Assembly (NCBI GenBank): GCA_023375785.1
Contig: SZWC01006719.1
Span: forward strand, 49,244-113,243
DNA length: 64,000 nt
Direction of reading: 5' to 3'
Source of the DNA: Penium margaritaceum
Taxonomy: Eukaryota; Streptophyta; Zygnematophyceae; Desmidiales; Peniaceae
The translations under genes were made by a program, and so were the position numbers. The notes under the pieces were generated by a model, which saw only the letters and a list, made by a program, of their open reading frames with translations, made no database searches and was not told the DNA's origin. This document shows, piece by piece, positions 1-12,228 of the stretch. The first letter of the stretch is position 1; the number at the start of each line of letters is the position of its first letter.

Positions 1-1700
1 AGTGTGAGAGTGTGAGAGGGTGAGAGTGTGAGACTGTGAGAGTACAAGAGTGAAAGTGTAAGAGTGTAAGAGTGTGAGAGTGTAAGAGTGTGAGTGTGAG
101 TGTGTGAGTATAAGAGTGTGAGTGTGAGAGTGTAAGACTGTGAGAGTGTGAGAGTGTGAGAGAGTGTGAGAGAATGAGAGTGTGACAGTTCGAGGATGTT
201 AGAGTGTCAGAGTGTTTGAGTGTGAGAGTGTGAGAGTTTGAGAGTGTGAGTGTGAGAGTGTGAGAGTGTGAGAGTTTGAGAGTGTGAGAGTATGAGAGTG
301 TGAGAGTGTAGGAGTGTGAGTGTGAGTGTGAGAGTGTGAGAGTGGGAGAGTGTGAGAGTGTGAGAGTATGAGTGTGAGAGTGTGAGAGTATGAGTGTGTG
401 AGAGTGTGAGAGTGTGAGAGCATGAGAGTGTGAGAGTGTGAGAGTGTGAGTGTGGGAGTGTGAGAGTGTGAGAGTGTGAGAGTGTGAGATTGTTAGAGTG
501 TGAGAGTGTGAGAGTGTGAGAGTGAGAGTGTGAGTGTGAGTGTGAGGGTGTGAGTGTGTGAGAGTGTGAGAGTGTAAGGGTGTAATAGGGAGTGTGAGAG
601 TGTGAGAGTGTGAGAGAATGAGAGTTTGTGAGTGTGAGTGTGAGTGTGAGAGTGTGAGAGTGTGAGTGTGAGTGTGAGGGTGTGAGTGTGTGAGAGTGTG
701 AGAGTGTAAGGGTGTAATAGGGAGTGTGAGAGTGTGAGAGTGTGAGAGAATGAGAGTTTGTGAGTGTGAGTGTGAGTGTGAGTGTGAGAGTGTGAGAGTG
801 TGATTGTGTCAGAGTGTCAGAGTGTTAGAGTGTGAGAGTTTGAGAGTGTGGAAAGTGTGAGAGTGATAGTGTGAGAGTGTGAGAGTGTGAGAGAATGAGA
901 GTTTGTGAGTGTGAGTGTGAGTGTGAGAGTGTGAGAGTGTGATTGTGTCAGAGTGTCAGAGTGTTAGAGTGTGAGAGTTTGAGAGTGTGGAAAGTGTGAG
1001 AGTGATAGTGTGAGAGTGTGAGAGTGTGAGTATGAGTGTGGGATTGTGAAAGTGTGAGTGTTAGAGTGTGAGAGTGTAAGGGTGATCGAGTGTGAGAATG
1101 TGAGAGTATAAGAGTGTGAGAGTATGAGTGTGTGAGAGTGTGAGAGTGTGAGAGTTTGAGAGTGAGAGTGTGAGAGTGGGTGAGAATGAAAGTGAAAGAG
1201 TGCAAGTGTTAGAGTGTGAGAGTGTTTGTGTGAGGGTGTGAGAGTGTCAGAGTGTTAGAGTGTCAAAGTAGGAGAGTGTGAGTGTGAGAGTGTGAGCGTG
1301 TGAGAGTGGCAGAGTGGGAGAGTGTGAGAGTGTGAGAGTGGGAGAGTGTGGGAGTGTGAGAGCGTGAGAGTGTGAGTGTGTGAGAGTGTGAGAGTGTGAG
1401 AGTGTGATAGTGTGAGAGTGTGAAAGTGTGAGAGTGTGAGAATGTGAGAGTGTGTGAATGTGAGAGTGTGAGAGTGGGATTGTGAAAGTGTGAGACTTTG
1501 AGAGTGTGATAGTGTGAGAGTATGAGAATGTGAGTGTGAGAGTGTGAGAGTGTGAGTGTGAGAGTGTGAGAGTATGAGAGTGTGAGAGTGTGAAAGTGTG
1601 AGACTTTGAGAGTGTGATAGTGTGAGAGTATGAGAATGTGAGTGTGAGAGTGTGAGAGTGTGAGTGTGAGAGTGTGAGAGTATGAGAGTGTGAGAGTGTG

Positions 1701-1836
1701 AGAGTGATAATGTATGTGTGAGAGTGTGAGAGTGTGAGTGTGTGAGAGTGTGAGAGTGTGAGTGTAAGTGAATGTGTGAGTGAGTGTGAGTGTGAGTGTG
1801 TGCGTGTAAGTGTGAGTGTGTAAGTTTAAGTGAGTG
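1701..1836. repeat. Left copy of a 136-bp direct repeat flanking the 16-bp array
   Basis: This block (with landmarks AATGTATGTGTGAG and GTAAGTTTAAGTGAGTGA) recurs at 3141-3276, exactly 1,440 bp away, with only two or three differences. 1,440 is 90 times 16, so the 16-bp array lies between two copies of the same flank. Confidence 0.85.
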
Positions 1837-1844
1837 AGAGTGTG

Positions 1845-3128
1845 AGAGTATGAGAGTGTAAGAGTATGAGAGTGTAAGAGTATGAGAGTGTAAGAGTATG
1901 AGAGTGTAAGAGTATGAGAGTGTAAGAGTATGAGAGTGTAAGAGTATGAGAGTGTAAGAGTATGAGAGTGTAAGAGTATGAGAGTGTAAGAGTATGAGAG
2001 TGTAAGAGTATGAGAGTGTAAGAGTATGAGAGTGTAAGAGTATGAGAGTGTAAGAGTATGAGAGTGTAAGAGTATGAGAGTGTAAGAGTATGAGAGTGTA
2101 AGAGTATGAGAGTGTAAGAGTATGAGAGTGTAAGAGTATGAGAGTGTAAGAGTATGAGAGTGTAAGAGTATGAGAGTGTAAGAGTATGAGAGTGTAAGAG
2201 TATGAGAGTGTAAGAGTATGAGAGTGTAAGAGTATGAGAGTGTAAGAGTATGAGAGTGTAAGAGTATGAGAGTGTAAGAGTATGAGAGTGTAAGAGTATG
2301 AGAGTGTAAGAGTATGAGAGTGTAAGAGTATGAGAGTGTAAGAGTATGAGAGTGTAAGAGTATGAGAGTGTAAGAGTATGAGAGTGTAAGAGTATGAGAG
2401 TGTAAGAGTATGAGAGTGTAAGAGTATGAGAGTGTAAGAGTATGAGAGTGTAAGAGTATGAGAGTGTAAGAGTATGAGAGTGTAAGAGTATGAGAGTGTA
2501 AGAGTATGAGAGTGTAAGAGTATGAGAGTGTAAGAGTATGAGAGTGTAAGAGTATGAGAGTGTAAGAGTATGAGAGTGTAAGAGTATGAGAGTGTAAGAG
2601 TATGAGAGTGTAAGAGTATGAGAGTGTAAGAGTATGAGAGTGTAAGAGTATGAGAGTGTAAGAGTATGAGAGTGTAAGAGTATGAGAGTGTAAGAGTATG
2701 AGAGTGTAAGAGTATGAGAGTGTAAGAGTATGAGAGTGTAAGAGTATGAGAGTGTAAGAGTATGAGAGTGTAAGAGTATGAGAGTGTAAGAGTATGAGAG
2801 TGTAAGAGTATGAGAGTGTAAGAGTATGAGAGTGTAAGAGTATGAGAGTGTAAGAGTATGAGAGTGTAAGAGTATGAGAGTGTAAGAGTATGAGAGTGTA
2901 AGAGTATGAGAGTGTAAGAGTATGAGAGTGTAAGAGTATGAGAGTGTAAGAGTATGAGAGTGTAAGAGTATGAGAGTGTAAGAGTATGAGAGTGTAAGAG
3001 TATGAGAGTGTAAGAGTATGAGAGTGTAAGAGTATGAGAGTGTAAGAGTATGAGAGTGTAAGAGTATGAGAGTGTAAGAGTATGAGAGTGTAAGAGTATG
3101 AGAGTGTAAGAGTATGAGAGTGTAAGAG
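1845..3128 (-). repeat. Homogenised 16-bp tandem sub-array
   Basis: A nearly perfect tandem repeat of AGAGTATGAGAGTGTA, about 80 copies by length. It is made of two variant 8-bp units (GAGTATGA, GAGTGTAA), so it is a higher-order dimer of the surrounding satellite. Its uniformity contrasts with the degenerate flanks and points to recent expansion, or to an assembler walking on one repeat unit. Confidence 0.93.
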
Positions 3129-3140
3129 TGCGAGAGTGTG

Positions 3141-3276
3141 AGAGTGAGAATGTATGTGTGAGAGTGTGAGAGTGTGAGTGTGTGAGAGTGTGAGAGTGTG
3201 AGTGTAAGTGAATGTGTGAGTGAGTGTGAGTGTGAGTGTGTGCGTGTAAGTGTGAGTGTGTAAGTTTAAGTGAGTG
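3141..3276. repeat. Right copy of the 136-bp direct repeat flanking the 16-bp array
   Basis: Partner of 1701-1836. The pair suggests that a segment was duplicated and the 16-bp unit expanded between the copies, or that two reads of one locus were laid end to end. Confidence 0.85.
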
Positions 3277-5810
3277 AAAGTGTAGGTGTGAGTGTGAGTG
3301 TGAGAGTGTGAGAGTGTGAAAGTGTGAGTGTGTGAGAGTGTGTGCGTGTGAGAGTGTGAGTGTGTGAGTGTGAGAGTGTGTGAGCGTGAGAATGTGAGAG
3401 TGTGAGAGTGTGAGTGTCAGTGTGAGAGTGTGAGAGTGTGAGCATGTGAGTGTGTGAGTGTGGGAGTGTGAGAGTGTTAGAGTATCAGTGTGAGAGTGTG
3501 AGAGTGTGAGAATGTGAGAGTGTGAGAGTGTGAGAGTGTGAGAGTGTGAGAGTGTGAGAGTGTGATAGTGTAAGAGTATGAGAGTGTGAATGTGTAAGAG
3601 TGTGAGAGTGTGAGAGTCTCAGAGTGTGAGAGTGTAAGTGTGAGAGTGTGAGAGTGTGAGATTGAGAGTGTGAGAGTGTAAGTGTGTGAGAGTGTGAGAG
3701 TGAGAGTGTGAGTGTGAGAGTGAGGGTGTGAGAGTGTGACTGTGAGAGTGTGAAAGTGTGAGAATGTGAGAGTGATGGAGTCTGAGAGTGTTCAAGTGTT
3801 CAAGTGTGAGAGTGTAAGAGTATGAGAGTGTGAGAGTGCAAGAGTGTGAGAGTGTGAGAGCGTGAGAGTGTGAGAGTGTGAGAGTGTGGGAGTGTGAGAG
3901 TGTGAGAGTGTGAGTGTGAGAGTATGAGAGTGTGCGAGTGTGAGAGTGTGAAATTGTGAGAGTGTGAGTGTGAATGTGAGAGTGTGAGAGTGTGTGAGTG
4001 TGAAAGTGTAAGAGTGTGAGAGTGTGAGAGTGTGAGAGTGAAAGTGTGAGAGTGTGAGAGTGTGAAAGTGTGAGAGTATGAGGGTGTGAGAGTGTGAGAG
4101 TATGAGTGTGAGAGTGTGAGAGTGTGAGTGTGAGAGTGTGAGAGTTTGAGAGTGTGAGAGTGTGAGAGTATGAGTGTGAGAGTGTAAGATTCTGAGAGTG
4201 TGAGAGTGTGAGAGTGTGAGAGTGTGAGAATGTGAGAGTGGGAGAGTGTGAGAGTGGGAGAGTGTAAGAGTGTGAGAGTGTGAACGTGTTAGAGTTTGAG
4301 AGTGCGAGAGTGTGAGAGTATGAGAGTGTGTCAGTGTGAAAGTGTGAGAGTGTGAGAGTGAGAGTGTGAGTTTGAATGTGTGAGAGTGTGATAGTGTGAG
4401 AGTGTTGGAGTGTGAGAGTGTGGGAGTGTAAGAGTGTGTGAGTATGAGTGTGAGTGTGTGAGAGTGTGAGAGTGGGAGTGTGAGAGTATGAGAGTGTGAG
4501 AGTGTGAGGGTGTGAGTATGAGAGTGTGAGGGTATGTGAGTGTGAGAGTGTAAGAGTGTGAGAGTGTGAGAGTGTGAAAGTGTGAGAGTGTGAGAGTGTG
4601 AAAGTGTGAGAGTATGAGAGTGTGAGAGTGTTAGAGTGAGAGTGTGAGAGTGCAAGAGTGTGAGTGTGAGAGTGAGAGTGAGAGAGTGAGAGTGTGAGTA
4701 TGAGAGTGTGAGAGTTTGAGATTGTGAGAGTGTGAGAGTAGGAGAGTGTGATAGTGTGAGAGTGTGAGAGTGTGAGTATGAGAGTGTGAGAGTGTGAGAG
4801 TGTAAGAGTGTGAGAGTATGAGAGTGTGAGAGTGTGATAGTGTGAGATTGTGAGAGTCTATGAGTGTGAGAGTGTGAGAGTGTGAGAGTGTGAGAGTGTG
4901 AGAGTGTGATAGTGTGAGAGTGTGAGAGTGTGAGAGTATGAGTGTGAGAGTGTGAGAGTGTGAGAATGTGGGAATGTGAGAGTGTGAGAGTGTGAGAGTA
5001 TGAGAGTGTAAGAGTGTGAGAGTGTCAGAGTGGGAGAGTGTTAAAGTGTGAGAGTGTAAGAGTGTGAGTGTAAGGGTGTGAGAGTGTGAAAGTGTGAGTG
5101 TGAGAGTGTGAGTGTGAGTGTGAGAGTGCGAGAGTGTGAGAGTGTGAGAGTGTGAGAGTGTAAGAGTGTGAGCATGTAAGAGTGTGGAGGTGTGACAGTG
5201 TGAGAGTGTGAGAGTGGGAGAGTGTGAATGTGGGAGAGTGTAAGAGTGTGAGAGTGTGAGAGTGTGAGTGTGAGAGTGGGAGAGTGTGAGTGTGAGAGTG
5301 TGTCCGTGTGAAAGTTCGAGAGTGTGAGTGTGAGAGTGTGAGAGTGTGAGTGTCTGAGAGTGTAAGAGTGTGAGAGTGTGAGTGTGAGTGTGAGAGTGTG
5401 AGATTGTCAGAGTGGGAGAGTGTGAGAGTGTGAGAGTGTGAGAGTGTGAATGTGAGAGTGTGAGAGTGTGGGAGTGTGAGAGTGTGAGAGTGGAGAAGTG
5501 TGAGAGTGTGGGAGTGTGAGTATAAGAGTGGGAGGGTGTGAAAGCGTGAAAGTGTGAGAGTGTGAGAGTGTGAGAGTGTAAGAGTGTGAGAGTATGAGAG
5601 TGTGAGAGTGTGAGAGTGTGAGAGTGTGAATGTGAGAGTGTGAGAGTGTGGGAGTGTGAGAGTGTGAGAGTGGAGAAGTGTGAGAGTGTGGGAGTGTGAG
5701 TATAAGAGTGGGAGGGTGTGAAAGCGTGAAAGTGTGAGAGTGTGAGAGTGTGAGAGTGTAAAAGTGTGGCCGAGTGGGAGTGTGAGAGTGTGAGAGTGTA
5801 AGAGTGTGCC

Positions 5811-5890
5811 ATTGTTGGAGCGCGAGAGTTCGAGAGTGCCAGAGTGCCGGAGTGATAGATTGGAAGAGAGCGAGTGCGAGAGTGCGAGAG
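5811..5890 (-). repeat. Divergent satellite island, copy 1
   Basis: About 80 bp that depart from the 8-bp unit. Read on the minus strand it contains GCACTCGCTCTCTTCCAATC followed by CACTCCGGCACTCTGGCACT and ends in a CCAACAATGG-like tail. The same island occurs at 6035-6114 on this strand and, in the opposite orientation, at 8785-8873, 9866-9966 and 16951-17051. Confidence 0.75.
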
Positions 5891-6034
5891 TGTGAATGTG
5901 AGAGTGTGAGAGTGTGAGAGTGTGAGAGTGAGAGTGAGAGAGTGAGAGTGTGAGAGTGGGAGAGTGTGAGAGTGTGAGAGTGTGAGAGTGTGGCCGAGTG
6001 GGAGTGTGAGAGTGTGAGAGTGTAAGAGTGTGCC

Positions 6035-6114
6035 ATTGTTGGAGCGCGAGAGTTCGAGAGTGCCAGAGTGCCGGAGTGATAGATTGGAAGAGAGCGAGTG
6101 CGAGAGTGCGAGAG
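6035..6114 (-). repeat. Divergent satellite island, copy 2
   Basis: Near-identical to the island at 5811-5890, 224 bp away; the whole intervening segment from TGGCCGAGTGGGAGTG onwards is duplicated. Confidence 0.75.
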
Positions 6115-7293
6115 TGTGAATGTGAGAGTGTGAGAGTGTGAGAGTGTGAGCGTGTGAAAATGTGAGTGTGAGAGTGTGAGAGTGTGAGTTTGAGAGTATG
6201 AGAGTGTGAGAGTGTGAGTGTGTGAGAGTGTGAGTGTGAAAGTGTGAGAGTGTGAGAGTGTGTGAGTTTGAGAGTATAAGAGTGTGAGAGTATAAGAGTG
6301 TGAGAGTGTGAAAGTGTGAGAGTGTGAGAGTGTGAGAGTGTGAGAGTGTGAAAGTGTGAGTTTAAGAGTGTGATAGTTTGAGTGTGAGGATGTGAAAGTG
6401 TAAGAGTGTTAGAGTGTGAGAGTGTGAGATTGTGAGACTGTGAGAGTGAGAGTTTGAGGGTGTGAGAGTGTGAGAGTATGAGTGTGAGAGTGTGAGGGTG
6501 TGAGAGGGAAAGAGTGTCAGAGTGTGAGAGTCTTAGAGTGTGAGAGTGTGAGAGTGTGAGAGTGTGAGAATGTGAGAGTATGAGAGTGTGAAAGTGTGAG
6601 TGTGAGAGTGTGAGTGTGAGAGTGTGAGTGTGTGAGAGGGTGACTATGAGAGTGTGAGAGTGTGACAATATGAGAGTGTAAGAGTGTGAGAGTGTGAGAG
6701 TGTGAGTGTGTAATTGTGACAGTGTGAGAGTGTAAGAGCGTGAGAGTGTGAGAGTATTAGAGTGTGAGAGTGTGAGAGTGTGAGAGTGTAAGAGTGTGAG
6801 AGTGTGAGAGTGTGAGAGTGTGAGATTGAGAGTGGGAGAGTGTGAGAGTTGGAGAGTGTAAGAGTGGGACAGTGTGAGAGTGTGAGAGTGAGAGTGGGAG
6901 AGTGTGAGAATGAGAGAGTGAAAGAGTGTGAGAGTGTGAGAGTGTGAGAGTGGAAAAGTGTGAGAGTTTGAGAGTGTATCAATGTGAGAGTGTGAGAGTG
7001 TGAGTGTGAGAGTGTAAGTGTGAGAGTGTGAGTGTGAGTCTGAGAGTGTGAGAGTGTGAGAGTGTGAGAGTGTGTGAGTGTGAGAGTGTGAGAGTGTGAG
7101 AGTCTGAGAGTGTGAGAGCGTGAGAGTGTGAGAGTGATAGTGTCAAAGTGTGAGAGTGTGAGAGTGTGAGAGTGTGAGTGTGAGAGTGTGAGAGTCTGAG
7201 AGTGTGAGAGTGTGAGAGTGTGATAGCGTGAAAGTGTGATAGTGTGGGAGTGTGAGAATGTGGGAGTGTGAGTGGGAGAGTGTGAGAGTGTAA

Positions 7294-7386
7294 GATATTC
7301 AAAGGCGTGGCGACTTTAGGCCGCCGGCTTGTCCGGCGGGGTTAAAATTTAAGAGCCGCGAAATTAAAATCAAAAGCACGATAATA
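7294..7386. other. Unique linker with perfect hairpin at the satellite polarity switch
   Basis: About 93 bp with no satellite sequence separate the GTGTGAGA array (left) from the CACACTCT array (right). The linker contains a perfect inverted repeat: arm CCGCCGG at 7321-7327, 5-nt spacer CTTGT, arm CCGGCGG at 7333-7339. The rest is AT-rich (GTTAAAATTTAAGAG, AAATTAAAATCAAAAG). I recognise no gene or known element in it. It is the centre of a roughly 7-kb-per-arm inverted satellite arrangement. Confidence 0.85.
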
Positions 7387-8784
7387 CACTCACACACTCT
7401 CACACTCTCACACTCTCACACACTCACACTCTTACTCTCATACTCTCACACTCACACACTCTCACACTCATACTCTCACACTCTCATACTCTCAGACTCT
7501 CACACTCTCACACTCTCACCCTCACACTCTCACACTCTAACTTTCTCACACTCTCACACTTTCACACTCTAACACTCTCACACTTTCACACTCTCACACT
7601 CTTACACTCCCACACTCTCACCCTCACACTCTCACACTCTCATATTCTCCCACTCTCAGCCTCTCACACTCTCACACTCTCCCACTCTCACACTCTCGCA
7701 CTCCCACACTCTCGCACTCTGACACTTTCACACTATCACACTGTCACACTCTCACACTCTTACACTCTCAGACTCTCAGACTCTCAAACTCTCACATTCT
7801 CACACTCTCACACTCTCACACTCTCACACTCTCATACTCTAACACTCTCATACTCACACTCACACTCTCACACTTACACTCTCAAACTCACACTCTCACA
7901 GTGATATACTTTCAAACTCTCACACTCTCGCACTCTCACACTCGCACACTCTCACACTCTCACACTCTTACACTCTCTCACTCTCACACTCTCCTACTCT
8001 CACTCTCACACTCTCACATTGTCACACTCTTACACTCTCCAACTCTCACACTCTCCCACTCTCACCCTCACACTCTCACACTCTCACACTCTCACACTCT
8101 TACACTCTCTCACTCTCACACTCTCCTACTCTCACTCTCACACTCTCACATTGTCACACTCTTACACTCTCCAACTCTCACACTCTCCCACTCTCACCCT
8201 CACACTCTCACACTCTTAAACTCTCACACTCTCACACTCTCACACTCTCACACTCTCACACTCTCATACTCTCATACTCTCACACTCTCACACTTTCACA
8301 ATGTCACACTCACACACTCTCAAACTCTCACACTCTCACACTCTCACACTCTTACACTCACTCTCTCAAACTCACACACTTTCACACTCTCACACTCTCA
8401 CTCTTTCACACTCTCACACTCTCGTAATCTCACACTCTCACACTCTCATACTCTCACACTCTCACACACTCACACTCTCACACTCACACTCACACTCTCA
8501 CACTCACACTCTCACACTCTCACTCTCACATTCTCACACTCTCACACTCTCACACTCTCACACTCTTACACTCTCACACTCTCACACTCTCACACCAATA
8601 CTCTCACACTCTCACACTCTCAAACTCTCTCTGTCACAGTCGCACAATCTCACACTCTCACACTCTCACACTTTAACACCCTCACACTCAAACTATCACA
8701 CTCTTAAACTCTCACACTCTCACACTCTGAAACTCTGACACTCTGACACTCTGACACTCTGACACTCTCGCACTCTCACACTCT

Positions 8785-8873
8785 TGCACTCTCACACTCT
8801 CGCATTCGCTCTCTTGCAATGTCGCACTCTGGCACTCTGGCACTCTCGCACTCTCGCACTCGAACAATCTCAC
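8785..8873 (+). repeat. Divergent satellite island, copy 3
   Basis: Contains TCGCATTCGCTCTCTTGCAA, then TGTCGCACTCTGGCACTCTG and a CTCGAACAATCTC tail. It is homologous to the minus-strand islands at 5811-5890 and 6035-6114, which shows that the two arrays share more than the 8-bp unit. Confidence 0.75.
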
Positions 8874-9865
8874 ACTCTCACACTCTCACACTTTCACACT
8901 CTCACACTCTCACACTCTCACACTCCCACACTCTCACACTCTCACACTTTCAAACTCTCACACTCTCACACTATCACACTTTCACACTCACACTCTCCCA
9001 CTCTGACACTCTCACACTCCCACACTCTCACACTCTCACACTCTCACACTCTCCCACTCTCACACTCTCACACTCCCACACTCTCACACTCTCACACTCA
9101 CACTCTCACACTCTCACACTCTCACACTTTCACAATGTCACACTCTCACACTCACACTCACCCTCTCACACTCTCACACACTCACACTCTCACACTCTCA
9201 CACTCACACTTTCACTATCACACTCTCACACTTTCACACTGATTCACTCTCACACTCTCACACTCTCACACTCTCACACTCTCACATGCTCACACTCTAG
9301 CACTCTCTCACTCATACACTCTCACACTCTCACACTCTCACACTCTTACACTCTCATAGTGTCACACTCCTCACTCTCTCACTCTCACACTAGAACACTC
9401 TTACACTCTCACACTCTCACACTCTCACACTCACACTCTCACTCTCAAAATCGCAGAATCACACTCTCACTCTTACACTCTTACACTCTCACACTCTTAC
9501 ACTCACACTCTCACACTCTCACACTCTCACACTCGTACACTCTCATACTCAAACACTCTCATACTCACTCTCACACACTCACACTCACACTCTCACTCTC
9601 ACACTCTCACACTCACACTCTCACAATCTCACACTCTCACACTTTTACACTCTCACACTCTCACACTCTCACACTCATACTCTCACACTCTCACACTCTC
9701 AGACTCTCACACTCTCATACTCTCACTCTCACACTCTCACACTCTCACACTCCGACACTCTCAGACTCTCACACTCTCACACTCTCACTCTCAAACTCTC
9801 ACACCCTTACACTCTGACCCTCGGACACTCTCACACTCTCACACTCTCACACTCACACTTTCACA

Positions 9866-9966
9866 CTCGCACTCTTGGACTCTCACACTCTCGCACTCTC
9901 ACACTCGCTCGCTTGCAATCTCGCACTCTGGCACTCTCGCACTCTTGCACTCTCGCACTCGAACAC
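9866..9966 (+). repeat. Divergent satellite island, copy 4
   Basis: Contains CACTCGCTCGCTTGCAATCT, CGCACTCTGGCACTCTCGCA and the tail CTCGAACACTCTC. It lies just upstream of the pure CTCGCACT sub-array, whose right edge (CTCGCACACGAACAATCTC near 11130-11148) has the same tail. The sub-array therefore probably arose by expansion inside an island. Confidence 0.7.
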
Positions 9967-10158
9967 TCTCACACTCTCACACTCTCATACTCTCACACTC
10001 TCACACTCTCACACTCTCACACTCTCACACTCTTACACTCTCACACTCTCACACTCTCACACTCTCCCACTCTCACACACACTCTCGCACTCTCACACTC
10101 TTCACCTCTCACACTCCCACACTCTCACACTCTCACACTCTCCCACTCTCACTCTCAC

Positions 10159-11121
10159 ACTCTCGCACTCTCGCACTCTCGCACTCTCGCACTCTCGCAC
10201 TCTCGCACTCTCGCACTCTCGCACTCTCGCACTCTCGCACTCTCGCACTCTCGCACTCTCGCACTCTCGCACTCTCGCACTCTCGCACTCTCGCACTCTC
10301 GCACTCTCGCACTCTCGCACTCTCGCACTCTCGCACTCTCGCACTCTCGCACTCTCGCACTCTCGCACTCTCGCACTCTCGCACTCTCGCACTCTCGCAC
10401 TCTCGCACTCTCGCACTCTCGCACTCTCGCACTCTCGCACTCTCGCACTCTCGCACTCTCGCACTCTCGCACTCTCGCACTCTCGCACTCTCGCACTCTC
10501 GCACTCTCGCACTCTCGCACTCTCGCACTCTCGCACTCTCGCACTCTCGCACTCTCGCACTCTCGCACTCTCGCACTCTCGCACTCTCGCACTCTCGCAC
10601 TCTCGCACTCTCGCACTCTCGCACTCTCGCACTCTCGCACTCTCGCACTCTCGCACTCTCGCACTCTCGCACTCTCGCACTCTCGCACTCTCGCACTCTC
10701 GCACTCTCGCACTCTCGCACTCTCGCACTCTCGCACTCTCGCACTCTCGCACTCTCGCACTCTCGCACTCTCGCACTCTCGCACTCTCGCACTCTCGCAC
10801 TCTCGCACTCTCGCACTCTCGCACTCTCGCACTCTCGCACTCTCGCACTCTCGCACTCTCGCACTCTCGCACTCTCGCACTCTCGCACTCTCGCACTCTC
10901 GCACTCTCGCACTCTCGCACTCTCGCACTCTCGCACTCTCGCACTCTCGCACTCTCGCACTCTCGCACTCTCGCACTCTCGCACTCTCGCACTCTCGCAC
11001 TCTCGCACTCTCGCACTCTCGCACTCTCGCACTCTCGCACTCTCGCACTCTCGCACTCTCGCACTCTCGCACTCTCGCACTCTCGCACTCTCGCACTCTC
11101 GCACTCTCGCACTCTCGCACT
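10159..11121 (+). repeat. Homogenised 8-bp sub-array (CTCGCACT)n
   Basis: About 120 essentially perfect copies of CTCGCACT. Because 8 is not a multiple of 3, every frame stays open and reads an eight-residue repeat on both strands; these frames are not treated as genes. Each unit adds a CpG, so this is a dense CpG tract inside an otherwise CpG-poor satellite. Confidence 0.95.
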
Positions 11122-12228
11122 CTTGCACTCTCGCACACGAACAATCTCACACTCTCACACTCTCACACTCACACCCTCACACAGCCACACTCTCACACTC
11201 TCACACTCTTACACTCTCACACTCTCACACTCTCACACTCTCACACTCTCACACTTTCACACTCTCACGCTCTCCCACTCTCACACCTTCAAACTCTCAC
11301 ACTCTCACACTCTCACACTCTCACCCTCTCACACTTTCACACTCTCACCCTCTCCCACTCTCACACTCTCACACTCCCACACCCTCACACTCTCACACTC
11401 TCACACTCTCACACGTTCACACTCTCACGCTCTCCCACTCTCACACCTTCAAACTCTCACACTCTCACACTCTCACACTCTCACCCTCTCACACTTTCAC
11501 ACTCTCACCCTCTCCCACTCTCACACTCTCACACTCCCACACTCTCACACTCACACACTCTCACACTCTCACACTCTCATACTGTCACACTCTCATAATC
11601 TCACACTCTCACACTCACACTCACACTCTCACTCTCACACTCTCACACTCTCACACACTCACACTCTCACACTCTCACACTCACACACTCTCACACTCTC
11701 ACACTCTCATACTGTCACACTCTCATAATCTCACACTCTCACACTCACACTCACACTCTCACTCTCACACTCTCACACTCTCACACACTCACACTCTCAC
11801 ACTCTCACACTCACACTCTCACTCTCACACTCTCACACTTTCACACTGACACACTCTCACACTCTCACACTCTCGCATTCTCACACTCTCACCCTCTCAC
11901 AATCTCACACTCATACACTCTCACACTCTCACACTCTCACACTCATACACTCTCACACTGTCACACTCTCTCACTCTCTATCTCACACTCTCACACTCTC
12001 CCACTGTCACCCTCACACTCACACTCTCACACTCTCACACTCTTTTACTCTCACACTCACACACTCTCACACTCTCACGCTCTCACACTCTCACACTCTC
12101 ATACTCTTACACTCCCACACTCTCATACTCTCACACTCTCACACACTCACACTCTCTCACTCACACTCTCACACTCACACTCTCACACTCTCACATTCTC
12201 ACACTCTCACACTCTCACACTCTCACTC

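Larger units (their letters stand above)
1..7293 (-). repeat. Degenerate 8-bp satellite, GTGTGAGA orientation
   Basis: The whole stretch is built from variants of an 8-bp unit (GTGTGAGA on the plus strand, CACTCTCA-type on the minus strand), with 4- and 6-bp slips (GTGTGAGTGTGAG) and scattered substitutions. Segmental duplications are visible, for example 128-145 bp periods around 541-1010, a 106-bp period around 1490-1700, a 180-bp period at 5431-5770 and a 224-bp period at 5767-6115. The long minus-strand reading frames made of Leu-Ser-His-Thr repeats are by-products of the base composition and are not annotated as genes. The array continues beyond the left window edge. Confidence 0.95.

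Noticed and set aside
1-7293. Satellite as telomere repeat
   Set aside because: The unit is GTGTGAGA-like, not TTTAGGG or any telomere variant, and it does not end the sequence.
3792-11849. Long frames of His-Ser-Leu-Thr or Arg-Glu-Cys-Glu repeats as secreted or repeat proteins
   Set aside because: They are open in several frames and on both strands, follow the 8-bp repeat exactly and lack any promoter, start context or other domain. They are composition artefacts.
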